Source: CAWHPS01 sp963831235 (lineage in GTDB: Bacteria; Fibrobacterota; OXYB2-FULL-49-7; JAEUSG01). From it: a DNA stretch of 64,000 nucleotides. Position 1 is the stretch's first letter. Each line of letters opens with the position of its first letter. The notes below the pieces were generated by a model that was given only the letters and a program-made list of their open reading frames with translations, was not told the DNA's origin and ran no database searches. This document shows, piece by piece, positions 1-7,334 of the stretch. The stretch is from positions 1 to 64,000 of the forward strand of contig CAWHPS010000043.1 in NCBI GenBank assembly GCA_963831235.1. Reading direction: 5' to 3'. The translations under genes were made by a program, and so were the position numbers.

Positions 1-285
1 CTGAAATTATGCGCGCTTCTGGGAAGGGCGGAATACAAGGACCTTATTGATCTTTACTTTTTACAGAAGAACGGTTATCCGGCCCTGAAATATCTTTCCC
101 AAGCCTCGAAAAAAGACGGAGGAATATCAGGTGTTACGCTGGCCTATGTGCTGGATCAAATTGATTTGGCCCACCTGCCATCTGGATTAAAGAACGTGGT
201 ACCGCTTAATGAACTCGAATCTTTCCGAACGAATCTGCGAGACCAATTATTGAAAGATTCCTTTCCAAGCCAATCAACATTTTAA
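1..285 (+). CDS. AbiEii-type nucleotidyltransferase toxin, C-terminal fragment (cut by window edge)
   Basis: The reading frame is open from base 1 and ends at TAA 283-285, leaving 94 residues. The segment GRAEYKDLIDLYFL is typical of the C-terminal part of AbiEii/AbiGii-type nucleotidyltransferase toxins, where a conserved R-x-x-KD-x-x-D-x-Y/F run follows the catalytic domain. The nucleotidyltransferase core itself lies before the window, so activity cannot be judged. If this is the toxin of an AbiE pair, its AbiEi antitoxin gene would be expected upstream, outside the window. It converges on the PIN/UPF0175 pair. Family call is from motif memory and is moderately sure. Confidence 0.6.
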   Translation: MKLCALLGRAEYKDLIDLYFLQKNGYPALKYLSQASKKDGGISGVTLAYVLDQIDLAHLPSGLKNVVPLNELESFRTNLRDQLLKDSFPSQSTF

Positions 286-363
286 GAGTCACGCGTAAAC
301 CGCTAAAGAAATTATTCCATCACTAGGACTTTTCTCAATAAGTTTGACTCCTGATTGGATTCT

Positions 364-408
364 ATTTCCAATTTATGTTTACATTAACATTTAGCATCAA
401 TTGGAAAT
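364..408. repeat. 10-bp perfect inverted repeat between convergent toxin genes
   Basis: ATTTCCAATT (364-373) is exactly complementary to AATTGGAAAT (399-408). The 25-base loop contains a smaller TGTT/AACA dyad. It lies in the gap between two convergent genes, so it could act as a transcription end for either, but there is no clear T-run. Confidence 0.4.
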
Positions 409-467
409 TTATACAATATCTGGTGTTGTCTCAATTAAATTAAACGCTATTGTTGTCTCTGGTATTT

Positions 468-947
468 TTATGCTTCTCCTGCCAGTTCGAGCGCTTTGAA
501 ATAAAGATCTTTGCTGATTCGGATATTATGGCTGATTAAAACATCCAAATGGGCACGCACACAGGGTATAAAGCCTTTTTTCCTGGATTGCAGCAGCACA
601 CCGATGGTGCCTATTGGGAACAGACCATTAGCATGAGCGGTCTGCCGGCCTTTATAATCATCGATGAGAATATCGCGAATACCATTTTCAAGCGCCAGGA
701 CAATTGCTTCCGCTTCTCCGAAATCCACTTGTTGACGCAATACGCTTACCGCAAGTATATCCTTTATTGGACGGACCTTGTCTCTGAGAAATATTTGTAA
801 GTCAACGGAATGGATTTTACCAGGTCGTACAACTTCCTCGTACACTCCGGGCGGAACAATGAGTCCATCGAAAACTTTATCCAGCAAATCCAGTTTATCG
901 ATCACGGCAAAAGAGATTAAAGGGGATGAGTCGGCGACAATAATCAT
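468..947 (-). CDS. PIN-like toxin of the DUF3368 family
   Basis: This 159-residue protein begins MIIVADSSPLISFA, the first acidic motif of the DUF3368 PIN-like family (D6 followed by S-P-L-I). FGEAEAIVLA near the middle supplies the conserved Glu pair and LIDDYKGRQTA a third acidic cluster, so the expected metal-binding residues are present. Family members are inferred Mg-dependent ribonuclease toxins of type II systems. Its ATG overlaps the stop of the upstream gene as TAATG (945-949), which implies coupled translation with the antitoxin. RNase activity is inferred from the family, not shown by the sequence. Confidence 0.85.
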   Translation of the reverse strand: MIIVADSSPLISFAVIDKLDLLDKVFDGLIVPPGVYEEVVRPGKIHSVDLQIFLRDKVRPIKDILAVSVLRQQVDFGEAEAIVLALENGIRDILIDDYKGRQTAHANGLFPIGTIGVLLQSRKKGFIPCVRAHLDVLISHNIRISKDLYFKALELAGEA

Positions 948-1210
948 TATTGATTAAAACGGGTTATTTCGTTTTGCAAATCAGAGGGCTTATAGTTGAT
1001 AAAATCAATACCATTCCGTTTCAACTCTGTCAGGAAATCTTCGCGCCCTATTCCAGCCAGGTCAATTGCCTTGCCGAAAGATAATTTATGGTTTTTATAT
1101 AGCTGCAAAGCGGCAAAAACCCTCACTTGCTCGGAAAGTTCCGAAGCATCCTCGTTTAATGAGGCGAGGATTTCACTTGATATATCGAAGCTTATGGTAG
1201 TATTGGCCAT
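947..1210 (-). CDS. UPF0175-family antitoxin
   Basis: This 87-residue protein matches the UPF0175 pattern: an N-terminal beta-strand segment (TTISFDIS), then a helical HTH-like part KLSFGKAIDLAGIGREDFL, and the family tail GIDFINYKPSDL. UPF0175 proteins are regularly encoded directly upstream of DUF3368 PIN-like proteins and are thought to bind DNA and neutralise the toxin. The 1-nt TAATG overlap with the toxin gene, with the antitoxin first, is the usual order. Autoregulation of the pair is expected, but I see no convincing operator palindrome upstream of 1210. Confidence 0.8.
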   Translation of the reverse strand: MANTTISFDISSEILASLNEDASELSEQVRVFAALQLYKNHKLSFGKAIDLAGIGREDFLTELKRNGIDFINYKPSDLQNEITRFNQ

Positions 1211-1356
1211 AGAACTAACTCCACACTGCCACCCATTTTATCAAAAACTTTTCCTCAAGGGGCGCTTAAAAAACTACAATAAAATCAAACTTGATGTAAA
1301 GGGTATTTTAAGAAAAAGTTGTCAAATTAATGTATTACACCCCGATCTGTTTCCCC

Positions 1357-1710
1357 TTATTCCATCACCAGCACCTTTCGCACCACCGAACCTGCACCTG
1401 CCGTAAGCTGCACCATATAAACCCCTGAGGCGAGCCTACGAGAGTCCAAGACCATCGAATACACCCCGGCTTCCTTGTGCCCACTATCGAGTGTACAAAG
1501 TCGTTTGCCCGTGATGTTATATACCGTCAGGGTTATGTTTGTTGGGATGTAGAGAGAATAACGGATGATGAACTGACTAAATGAAAATGAACTCAAAGAC
1601 AACTGGGCTGGTAAGAATTTCGATCCCGCTGCTCCAGGTTGCCGAACCGGCCGGCACTCTGACCGTGTCCCCCGCTGAAGCGGCTGTTAAAGAGCAATGA
1701 ATATTTCAGC
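1357..1710 (-). pseudogene. Relic of a secreted beta-helix protein fused to a type A sorting domain
   Basis: Two pieces of one secreted protein lie back to back in different frames. The upstream piece (about 1578-1710) reads SAGDTVRVPAGSATWSSG, the signature that opens many pectate-lyase-like parallel beta-helix proteins, and stops at TAG 1580-1578. The downstream piece (open in 1357-1602) reads IRYSLYIPTNITLTVYNITG and ends GVYMVQLTAG...VRKVLVME, a Por/T9SS type A C-terminal sorting domain. The body between them is missing, so this is an internally deleted, frameshifted remnant. A + strand ORF over the same bases (1581-1700) is its antisense shadow. Confidence 0.65.
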
Positions 1711-1743
1711 CTAATTTCAGCATGGTATCATTATCTTCAATCC

Positions 1744-1769
1744 GGCACCATTAAGATTAGTGCCTTTTT
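1744..1769 (+). terminator. Rho-independent terminator-like hairpin
   Basis: GGCAC (1744-1748) pairs with GTGCC (1760-1764) around an 11-base loop and is followed by TTTTT (1765-1769). The stem is short but the U-run is correctly placed for + strand transcription. No intact + strand gene lies directly upstream, so it may be a remnant. Confidence 0.45.
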
Positions 1770-1862
1770 AGTTAAGATGATCTTGCGCCGGATTCCTCTT
1801 CTCTCTTCTCTTCATTTAAGCTTAATTGTGCGGTTCTTTACCGCATCAATTACAGTGCACAA

Positions 1863-2016
1863 GTTGGGCGGCGCTGCATCGTCCGGCCCAACGGCGGGGT
1901 GTATAGCGTGCGTATGCGAGCGTAAAGCAAGCTATCCTGTGAATGTGGAAGCCAATCCATGATCTATTTGACGCTTCCTTTCCTCACGCACGTCAATACC
2001 ACCCCGATAGTTGGGC
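1863..2016. other. attC-like integron recombination site
   Basis: GCCCAAC (1886-1892, fits RYYYAAC) and GTTGGGC (2010-2016, fits GTTRRRY) are perfect complements at the ends of a 131-bp structure. Just inside lie GGGGTG (1896-1901) and CACCCC (2000-2005), arranged like R''-L''-L'-R' boxes with unequal 3- and 4-base spacers. The arms continue to pair: GCGTGCGT (1906-1913) with ACGCACGT (1986-1993), GAG with CTC, AAAG (1924-1927) with CTTT (1978-1981), AAGC (1929-1932) with GCTT (1973-1976), with unpaired bases between. A further GTTGGGC sits at 1863-1869. Size and layout match a folded attC. No integron integrase is in the window. Confidence 0.5.
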
Positions 2017-2259
2017 AGCGACGCGGCCTGCCCGCATATTATGCCAAATCCGCGGCGTCTGCATCTCCTGCTTTCTTTGTTGCCAGTGACTCCATTAATA
2101 TAATATCAGGCCATCAATTATGCGAGTCTTTTGCCGGATATGTGTGCCTCCATTTTAGTCCACTTGTTCACCTTTTTTCTTAAGTGTGACATTCTTTGTC
2201 GCACATCATTAGTTATTTTCTCTGCCGTATAATTATGAATGAGTTGTGTGTTGACTTGT

Positions 2260-2276
2260 ACCGAGCTTGTCGAGGT
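2260..2276 (+). repeat. 17-bp repeat, copy 1 (copy 2 at 3021-3037)
   Basis: The 17-mer ACCGAGCTTGTCGAGGT occurs here upstream of the IS91-type transposase and again inside its coding region at 3021-3037. It resembles the short CGACAAGCTCGG-type dispersed repeats found in many genomes. Confidence 0.6.
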
Positions 2277-2359
2277 ATGTGAACGAGTACGCGACGTATG
2301 ATGCCACCCGACCTTCGACCTGACTTGCCCGCATGGCTTGATACGCCTGGAGACAAGCC

Positions 2360-3781
2360 GTGGTCTGCGAAGTAGCCCAGCCCCGTAAATTCTACCGGCG
2401 GCGTGACCCCGAAGCCTCCCCTTTCTTCAAGGTGGTGACAGGTCATTTTGACGAGTTCGAGCGGGTCTATGCCGATAGGTTCCAGACCCGTTACGGTTTC
2501 TGGCGGCCGGTGATACGCAGGTCCATCGACAAGTTCCTGAAATGCGGCGACGTCAAGGAAGGGTTCGCCCGGGTCAGATGCGGTGACTGCGGTGAAGAAA
2601 TGTGGGTAGCATTTTCTTGTCGCCAAAGGTCATGCTGCCCAAGTTGTGGCGAGAAGCGGGCCCTTCTCCTGGGCCATCGCTTGACCACTGAAGTGCTGGC
2701 TGCTGTCCCCCATAGGCAATGGGTCTTCACCATCCCGAAGAGACTCCGCATCTACTTCCGGTTCGACCGCCGATTGCTGGGCAAATTGTGTCGGGCGGCG
2801 TATGAAGTGGTGCGTGAAGCATTCAGAGATGCTATTGGCGACGACCTTGTCAACCCAGGAGTGGTCGCTTCGATCCAAACTTACGGGGATCTCGTAAACT
2901 GGAACTCACATCTCCATTTTATCTGCACCGAGGGCGGTTTTACGGAGAACGGGGGGTTCGTACGCATCCCTAACCCGAACAAGACCGTATGCCTTGCCCT
3001 ATGGCAGGACAAGGCGATGCACCGAGCTTGTCGAGGTGTTTTTGACCTTCTGCTTCGCGAAGAGAAGATTGGCGAAGATGTGGTGCGTAACATGAGGGAG
3101 TGGAGACATTCCGGGTTCAGCATCGACAACAGTGTAAGGCTCGAAGCGGACGACCGCAAGGGTATTCAGCGGTTGATTGAGTATATCGCCCGCTCCCCTT
3201 TCAGTTTGACCAGAATCATCGGGTTGACACCTGACGGCAAGGTCATTTACCGGGCAGGGAAGTCCGAATGCCAGACTTATCCCGAAACGGGTCATGAAGA
3301 GTTCAAGGCCGGCATTCCCAGAAATTTCCAAGTCTTTGCGCCGCTGGATTTCCTGGCGGAAGTCACCCAGCATATCCCTAACAAGGGTGAGTATCAGTTG
3401 CGTTATTACGGCGCATACTCGAACAAGAACCGTGGTTGGCGGGCAAAGAAGGCTATGCCGGTCAGTTCTGCTGCGAAAGAGCCTGAGCCGGGTTTGTCCT
3501 TCAAGAAGCGCTTATGCTGGGCTACACTGATCAAGATGGTGTACGAGGTAGACCCGCTTGTTTGCCCAAAGTGCGGCGGGAAGATGAAGATCATAAGCTT
3601 CATTGAGCAAGACGAGGTCATCCGGAGGATTCTCACCCACTGCGGTTTATGGAAAGACCCGCCGGTCAGACCGCCGCCAATGTCTGCCACATCCAGAATT
3701 TCGGCCGCTCCAGTCACCGAGGAGACGATAGATGATATTCCGGATTATTCCTTCTTCACCGATGATTGCTATGAGGATTAA
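2360..3781 (+). CDS. IS91-family (HUH, Y2) transposase
   Basis: This 473-residue protein has the two-part build of IS91-family transposases. An N-terminal zinc-binding domain (about 75-105) carries CGDCGEEMW then C-x4-CCPSCGEKRA. The Y2 replicase-type domain has the HUH-like metal motif NSHLHFICTEGG (about 181-192) and the catalytic tyrosine segment RYYGAYSNKNRG (about 346-357). A late PLVCPKCGGKMKII zinc knuckle is also usual for the family. The start used is GTG at 2360; no strong RBS is visible. It likely drives rolling-circle transposition. Residues AMHRACRG near 219-226 are encoded by a copy of the 17-bp repeat and look like an 8-codon in-frame insertion. Length is near normal, so the enzyme may still work. 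Confidence 0.88.
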   Translation: MVCEVAQPRKFYRRRDPEASPFFKVVTGHFDEFERVYADRFQTRYGFWRPVIRRSIDKFLKCGDVKEGFARVRCGDCGEEMWVAFSCRQRSCCPSCGEKRALLLGHRLTTEVLAAVPHRQWVFTIPKRLRIYFRFDRRLLGKLCRAAYEVVREAFRDAIGDDLVNPGVVASIQTYGDLVNWNSHLHFICTEGGFTENGGFVRIPNPNKTVCLALWQDKAMHRACRGVFDLLLREEKIGEDVVRNMREWRHSGFSIDNSVRLEADDRKGIQRLIEYIARSPFSLTRIIGLTPDGKVIYRAGKSECQTYPETGHEEFKAGIPRNFQVFAPLDFLAEVTQHIPNKGEYQLRYYGAYSNKNRGWRAKKAMPVSSAAKEPEPGLSFKKRLCWATLIKMVYEVDPLVCPKCGGKMKIISFIEQDEVIRRILTHCGLWKDPPVRPPPMSATSRISAAPVTEETIDDIPDYSFFTDDCYED

Positions 3782-3914
3782 ATTTTTCTGCGGAAACGCC
3801 TTGGCAGAACTCCATCTTTTTCCTTGAATTCTGAACGTTTTAGGGTCTATATTCTTAACACAAAAAGAGTGTGCAGATGGTACACAGGTGAAACAGGGTA
3901 ATTTCCGGTGTGGA

Positions 3915-3948
3915 ATTCGTAAATTTTTCGCGATCCGGATTTACGAAT
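3915..3948. repeat. 9-bp inverted repeat downstream of the IS91-type transposase
   Basis: ATTCGTAAA (3915-3923) is complementary to TTTACGAAT (3940-3948) around a 16-base loop. IS91-type elements use hairpins near their ends as replication origin or terminus, so this may mark the 3' end of the element. I could not find a matching 5' end or a diagnostic target tetranucleotide with confidence. The rest of 3782-3961 shows no gene. Confidence 0.35.
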
Positions 3949-3961
3949 AGAGAAAAATGAA

Positions 3962-4645
3962 AATATCTATCAGTCGAACGTGTATTTGTGGCAGCTTGAT
4001 GTTAATAAATACGAAGCTGTCACCCAGGTGGGATGTGCGTGGGATTTTTATGCGGGCGGATGGGTGCTCGACACCATTCCTCGGGCCGCTCCGACGGGCC
4101 TTCTTTTTGTAAAAAACACATCCAATTCGGTAAGTCTGTCATGGTCTGTGCCGACATCAGGTATTGCTCCCATCGGTCATGTGATTGAACGAAACAACGT
4201 GAAGATTGGCGAAACAGAAAGCACCGCTTATACGGACTCCCTGCTTGCGGAAAATACCGAGTGCAACTATACTGTTTACGGCAGGACCAATGGCATCGTA
4301 TATTCGTCCCCGCTTTCGGGCGGTTATTCCACCGTGGCCAACGAGACGCCGGCGTCGATTGTTTCTTTCAGGCCGGCGCTATACGTGTCGCCTATGCCTT
4401 TTGCATCGCAGGTAAACATTTCCTACAGCCTGCCGGTCAAGGGTCAGGTCAGGGTCGCCATTTATAATGTTCAAGGACAGATGGTGGCGCTTGTTTCAAA
4501 CCGGGTTCAGGATAAAGGGACATACCAGTTACACTGGAAAGGTATTGATTCAAACGGGAAGAGTTTGACAAACGGGATATATTTATGCCGTCTTTTCCTT
4601 GACAATAGAATGGAAAAGACGGAACGGCTTGTATTGGTACGTTAA
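3962..4645 (+). pseudogene. 5'-truncated secreted protein: fibronectin III plus type A sorting domain
   Basis: The frame opens after TGA 3959-3961 with no signal peptide; the first GTG is at 3980. A fibronectin type III-like module (about residues 34-115, APTGLLFVKN...SVSLSWSVP) is followed by a T9SS type A sorting domain with VSPMPFASQVNISYSLP, VAIYNVQGQMV and the ending GIYLCRLF...KTERLVLVR. The missing front half and the IS91 element just upstream suggest that a mobile insertion or deletion removed the 5' part. Without a signal peptide the product could not be exported. Domain calls are strong; the cause of truncation is inference. Confidence 0.7.
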
Positions 4646-4834
4646 CATTTACCAGAGGGGGTTTGTGGTTGCAATCACCTTCACTATCCTAAGCCACAGA
4701 CCCGGATGGGTTTCTTCCTTGCGTATGACCCGGTTGAGCAGGTTTATTATGTGAATAATGTCCAGTACAACAAAAAGCACGCCCAAATCTATGCCCGCCC
4801 TGTTGCCCGAAATAAACTTTACAGTCCGAAATAA
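4646..4834 (+). pseudogene. Short unrecognised coding remnant
   Basis: After the stop of the sorting-domain gene the same frame stays open to TAA 4832-4834 and reads naturally (YPKPQTRMGFFLAYDPVEQ, then VYYVNN and KKHAQIYARPVARNKLYSPK). There is no good start codon or RBS and no family I recognise. It may be the 3' end of another deleted gene. 4835-4888 shows nothing more. Confidence 0.25.
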
Positions 4835-4888
4835 ATTATATTAGCATACCTGGTTTGACGTTGAAAATAACAATTACCGGATATCTGA

Positions 4889-7174
4889 ATGCCAGCAGCC
4901 GTCAGATTAAATTTTGTTTTATTCATATTCTGCCTGTTATTGATGGCGGCCTGCGCCTTTGGCATAATTTACTTTCAGGAAGATTTCGAATACGGCGTCA
5001 CCTGCACAGACGCGCCGGTTGATTCAGGCTCAACGGAAATTCCCTTGCGCTTGAACGACGCTCTCTGCGAGTGGAACGAACATGGCGGCAATGGTTTGCT
5101 GGAGGAAGACAATCCGGCTCGGCGCGATTATTTCTCCTATACCGGGAAAAGGGGCGGGGTCATTGTCGGGGTAAAGGGCGTGGATTTCCGGCATCCGGAA
5201 GGCGTGGATTTACGAAGCAACGGAATGAGCCGTTGGGACAGCCTGATGGCGGATAATATTGTATTTAACGATTCGCTTTCGGCAATCCATCAGGGATTCG
5301 GCCTGCGCTATCGGCAAATGCCGGATTTTCCCAGGCCGCCGCTTCATATGTTACGGCATCTGCCGGCTTTAGGCAGTAATTTCTGTTTGCGCTTTTACCT
5401 GCAAGTCGATACCATTGCCAGCCCGGATGAATCACCCCCTTATATTTTTGGCCTGCACGATTTGATTCTGCATGACAGAAAGGGGGGGAATAAAAAGAGT
5501 CTGTTGTCGCTGCAGGTGCGGTGTGACAACAGTAATCTTTATTCTCTGTGTGTTTTGTCGTGGGATGCCGCCGGGCTGGTTTCAGACTACCGGATACCGG
5601 CCGGCAGGAAGATTTGCCTGGAGTATGAGATGCACATATTGCCTGACAGCGTTAAATACACGGTATATATTGACAATCAGCTGACCCTGATCTGTCAATA
5701 CAAAAATAGAATCGGCAGGGAAAGGTATGCTGATCTTATATTTTATTCCAATTCAATATTATCAGTCGACTATGGTTACCCGACTATAGTTGAGATGCGG
5801 GTTGACGACATTCTTTGCACGGACGCCAGTGCCGGCTTGTTCAGCAGGAATCAGTTCCTGGAAATACTTCAATCGGAAAGAAAAACATTCAGAACTGAAT
5901 TGGAATCCGACATGATACAATACGCTAATAATTACGGGTATCTAATCAAGCTGAATGACAATAAACAACTAAACCTGCAATTCCAGATAAGCAGGGATTT
6001 CGCCTGGGGACTGCCGCTATTGTCCAGGAAATATGAGGGTTTTGTTTTACAGGAAAGTTTCAGGTTCCTTAATTTTCCCAATGGACCATTGACGATTAGA
6101 AGCAGGGTGAAAGAGGAAGGACTTGCCTGGACCAACTGGAACGTCCAGCATTTTGATTTTTATGAAGACAGGCAGGAACTCCGGCCTGTTGTTGATTCTC
6201 TTATAGTCAAGCAATGGATTGATACCAGATTTGTGGAAACGGACACCATAAAAGCCGGCCTTTTATATGAGCTTTTCCTTTACAGCCGGGATCCTGCGGG
6301 CCATGCCAATCAGCTGTATTCGTCCATCATTATATCCCACAGCGATTATCCGGAAGACGATGTTTTGAACAAAGGCAACGAGTTGACGGCTGACAAGGGG
6401 TATTACATCAGTTTAAGCGCATATGGCGGCAAACGGGATGTTTTTATCAAGTCTGAAGATCGTAATACGGCCGGCACACAGATGTTAACCGGAAAAACCG
6501 GAAGTTATGTTGAATATCGCACGCCACGCTTTATTGTGGATACGGTCAAGGGGTATTGGCAGACTAACTTCAGGCTTAATCGTTCGGCAAAGCCGGGAAC
6601 GTGGTTTATCAAGGGCGCCATGTTCAATAAGCGGGAGATACCCTCAATAACCCTGTTAAAAAAAATCGTGGTCTTGCAGGGGAAATATCATTGGTGGGAG
6701 AAACATAAGATTGCCCTGATAATAATGGGGATATGCACAGCTCTTTTACTTGTCCTGTTAATGAACAGGCGAATTATAAAAAAATCACTTTTCCCCTTGA
6801 TGACAAAGGACATTGAACAGGGAAATGATGTATTAATCAATAAAGAAAGTCTGGATTATAGAATCACGATAATTTTAGGATATATTAAGGAAAATTTCAC
6901 CTCTGATATTTCCATCAAGACCCTTGCCAACCAGTTCAAGATTAATCGCGCCACTCTTGGAAGAAATTTCAGCAGGCAAACCAACATGAGTATTAATGAG
7001 TATATCAATAAGTTACGTTTGGAAAAATCGATAAGTTTGTTAAAAGACCCATATTTAAGCATTAAAGAAGCAGCCTTTCAAGCGGGTTTTAATGATGAAA
7101 GTTATTTTTCAAACATATTCAAAAAAACAATGGGGGTATCCGCAAGAGATTATAGAAAAAATCTCAATGGATGA
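4889..7174 (+). CDS. Membrane-anchored AraC-family regulator with an extracytoplasmic sensor
   Basis: The 761-residue protein starts with a hydrophobic signal or anchor (LNFVLFIFCLLLMAACAFG). About 570 residues follow that would lie outside the cytoplasm, with a laminin-G/concanavalin-like feel in the first half (EDFEYG... FYLQVDT... VRVDDILC-like pattern). A second membrane helix lies at about 606-627 (ALIIMGICTALLLVLLMN). The C-terminal 100 residues are an AraC HTH pair: first helix set ISIKTLANQFKINRATLGRNF, second LSIKEAAFQAGFNDESYFSNIFKKTMG. This gives a one-protein route from outside signal to DNA binding. The next gene codes for a secreted NHL protein, and a direct repeat at 7182-7211 is a natural operator candidate. 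Ligand is unknown. Confidence 0.8.
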   Translation: MPAAVRLNFVLFIFCLLLMAACAFGIIYFQEDFEYGVTCTDAPVDSGSTEIPLRLNDALCEWNEHGGNGLLEEDNPARRDYFSYTGKRGGVIVGVKGVDFRHPEGVDLRSNGMSRWDSLMADNIVFNDSLSAIHQGFGLRYRQMPDFPRPPLHMLRHLPALGSNFCLRFYLQVDTIASPDESPPYIFGLHDLILHDRKGGNKKSLLSLQVRCDNSNLYSLCVLSWDAAGLVSDYRIPAGRKICLEYEMHILPDSVKYTVYIDNQLTLICQYKNRIGRERYADLIFYSNSILSVDYGYPTIVEMRVDDILCTDASAGLFSRNQFLEILQSERKTFRTELESDMIQYANNYGYLIKLNDNKQLNLQFQISRDFAWGLPLLSRKYEGFVLQESFRFLNFPNGPLTIRSRVKEEGLAWTNWNVQHFDFYEDRQELRPVVDSLIVKQWIDTRFVETDTIKAGLLYELFLYSRDPAGHANQLYSSIIISHSDYPEDDVLNKGNELTADKGYYISLSAYGGKRDVFIKSEDRNTAGTQMLTGKTGSYVEYRTPRFIVDTVKGYWQTNFRLNRSAKPGTWFIKGAMFNKREIPSITLLKKIVVLQGKYHWWEKHKIALIIMGICTALLLVLLMNRRIIKKSLFPLMTKDIEQGNDVLINKESLDYRITIILGYIKENFTSDISIKTLANQFKINRATLGRNFSRQTNMSINEYINKLRLEKSISLLKDPYLSIKEAAFQAGFNDESYFSNIFKKTMGVSARDYRKNLNG

Positions 7175-7181
7175 CAAAAAA

Positions 7182-7211
7182 CCCAAGAAAAGTCCTTTTT
7201 TCCCAAGAAAA
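7182..7211 (+). promoter_or_regulatory. Candidate AraC operator: CCCAAGAAAA direct repeat, 20-bp period
   Basis: CCCAAGAAAA occurs at 7182-7191 and again at 7202-7211, exactly 20 bp apart. AraC-type proteins bind direct repeats on one DNA face about two helical turns apart. The site lies just after the regulator gene and about 125 bp before the secreted NHL gene. Function is inferred. Confidence 0.4.
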
Positions 7212-7334
7212 ATCGCATAAATCCAATTTATTTCTATTGCCAGACCAACAAATAATGCTTATCTTTATCATTAATGGGAATAGATGAATCCGAGTAATTA
7301 ATGCTGTTTCAATTCTTTATCAAGGAGTGTTGTT

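Larger units (their letters stand above)
1711..2359. other. Gene-free stretch with several hairpins
   Basis: No convincing gene is visible in about 650 bases. It holds a terminator-like hairpin (1744-1769) nested in an outer inverted repeat AATCCGGC/GCCGGATT (1739-1746 / 1787-1794). Further on is a hairpin AATTG-TGCGGT / ACCGCA-T-CAATT (1824-1851) and the attC-like structure (1886-2016). A last dyad, GTGTGAC/GTCGCAC, sits near 2184-2206. Short ORFs at 1777-1962 and 1959-2183 run through the attC-like stem and are not supported as genes. Confidence 0.5.

Noticed and set aside
1581..1700. 39-codon + strand ORF (MKMNSKTTGLVRISIPLLQV...)
   Set aside because: The opposite strand gives a better-supported beta-helix protein relic over the same bases, so this is its shadow.
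1959..2183. 74-codon + strand ORF after the attC-like stem
   Set aside because: It runs through the hairpin arm, has no RBS, and its composition looks like read-through of structured DNA rather than a protein.
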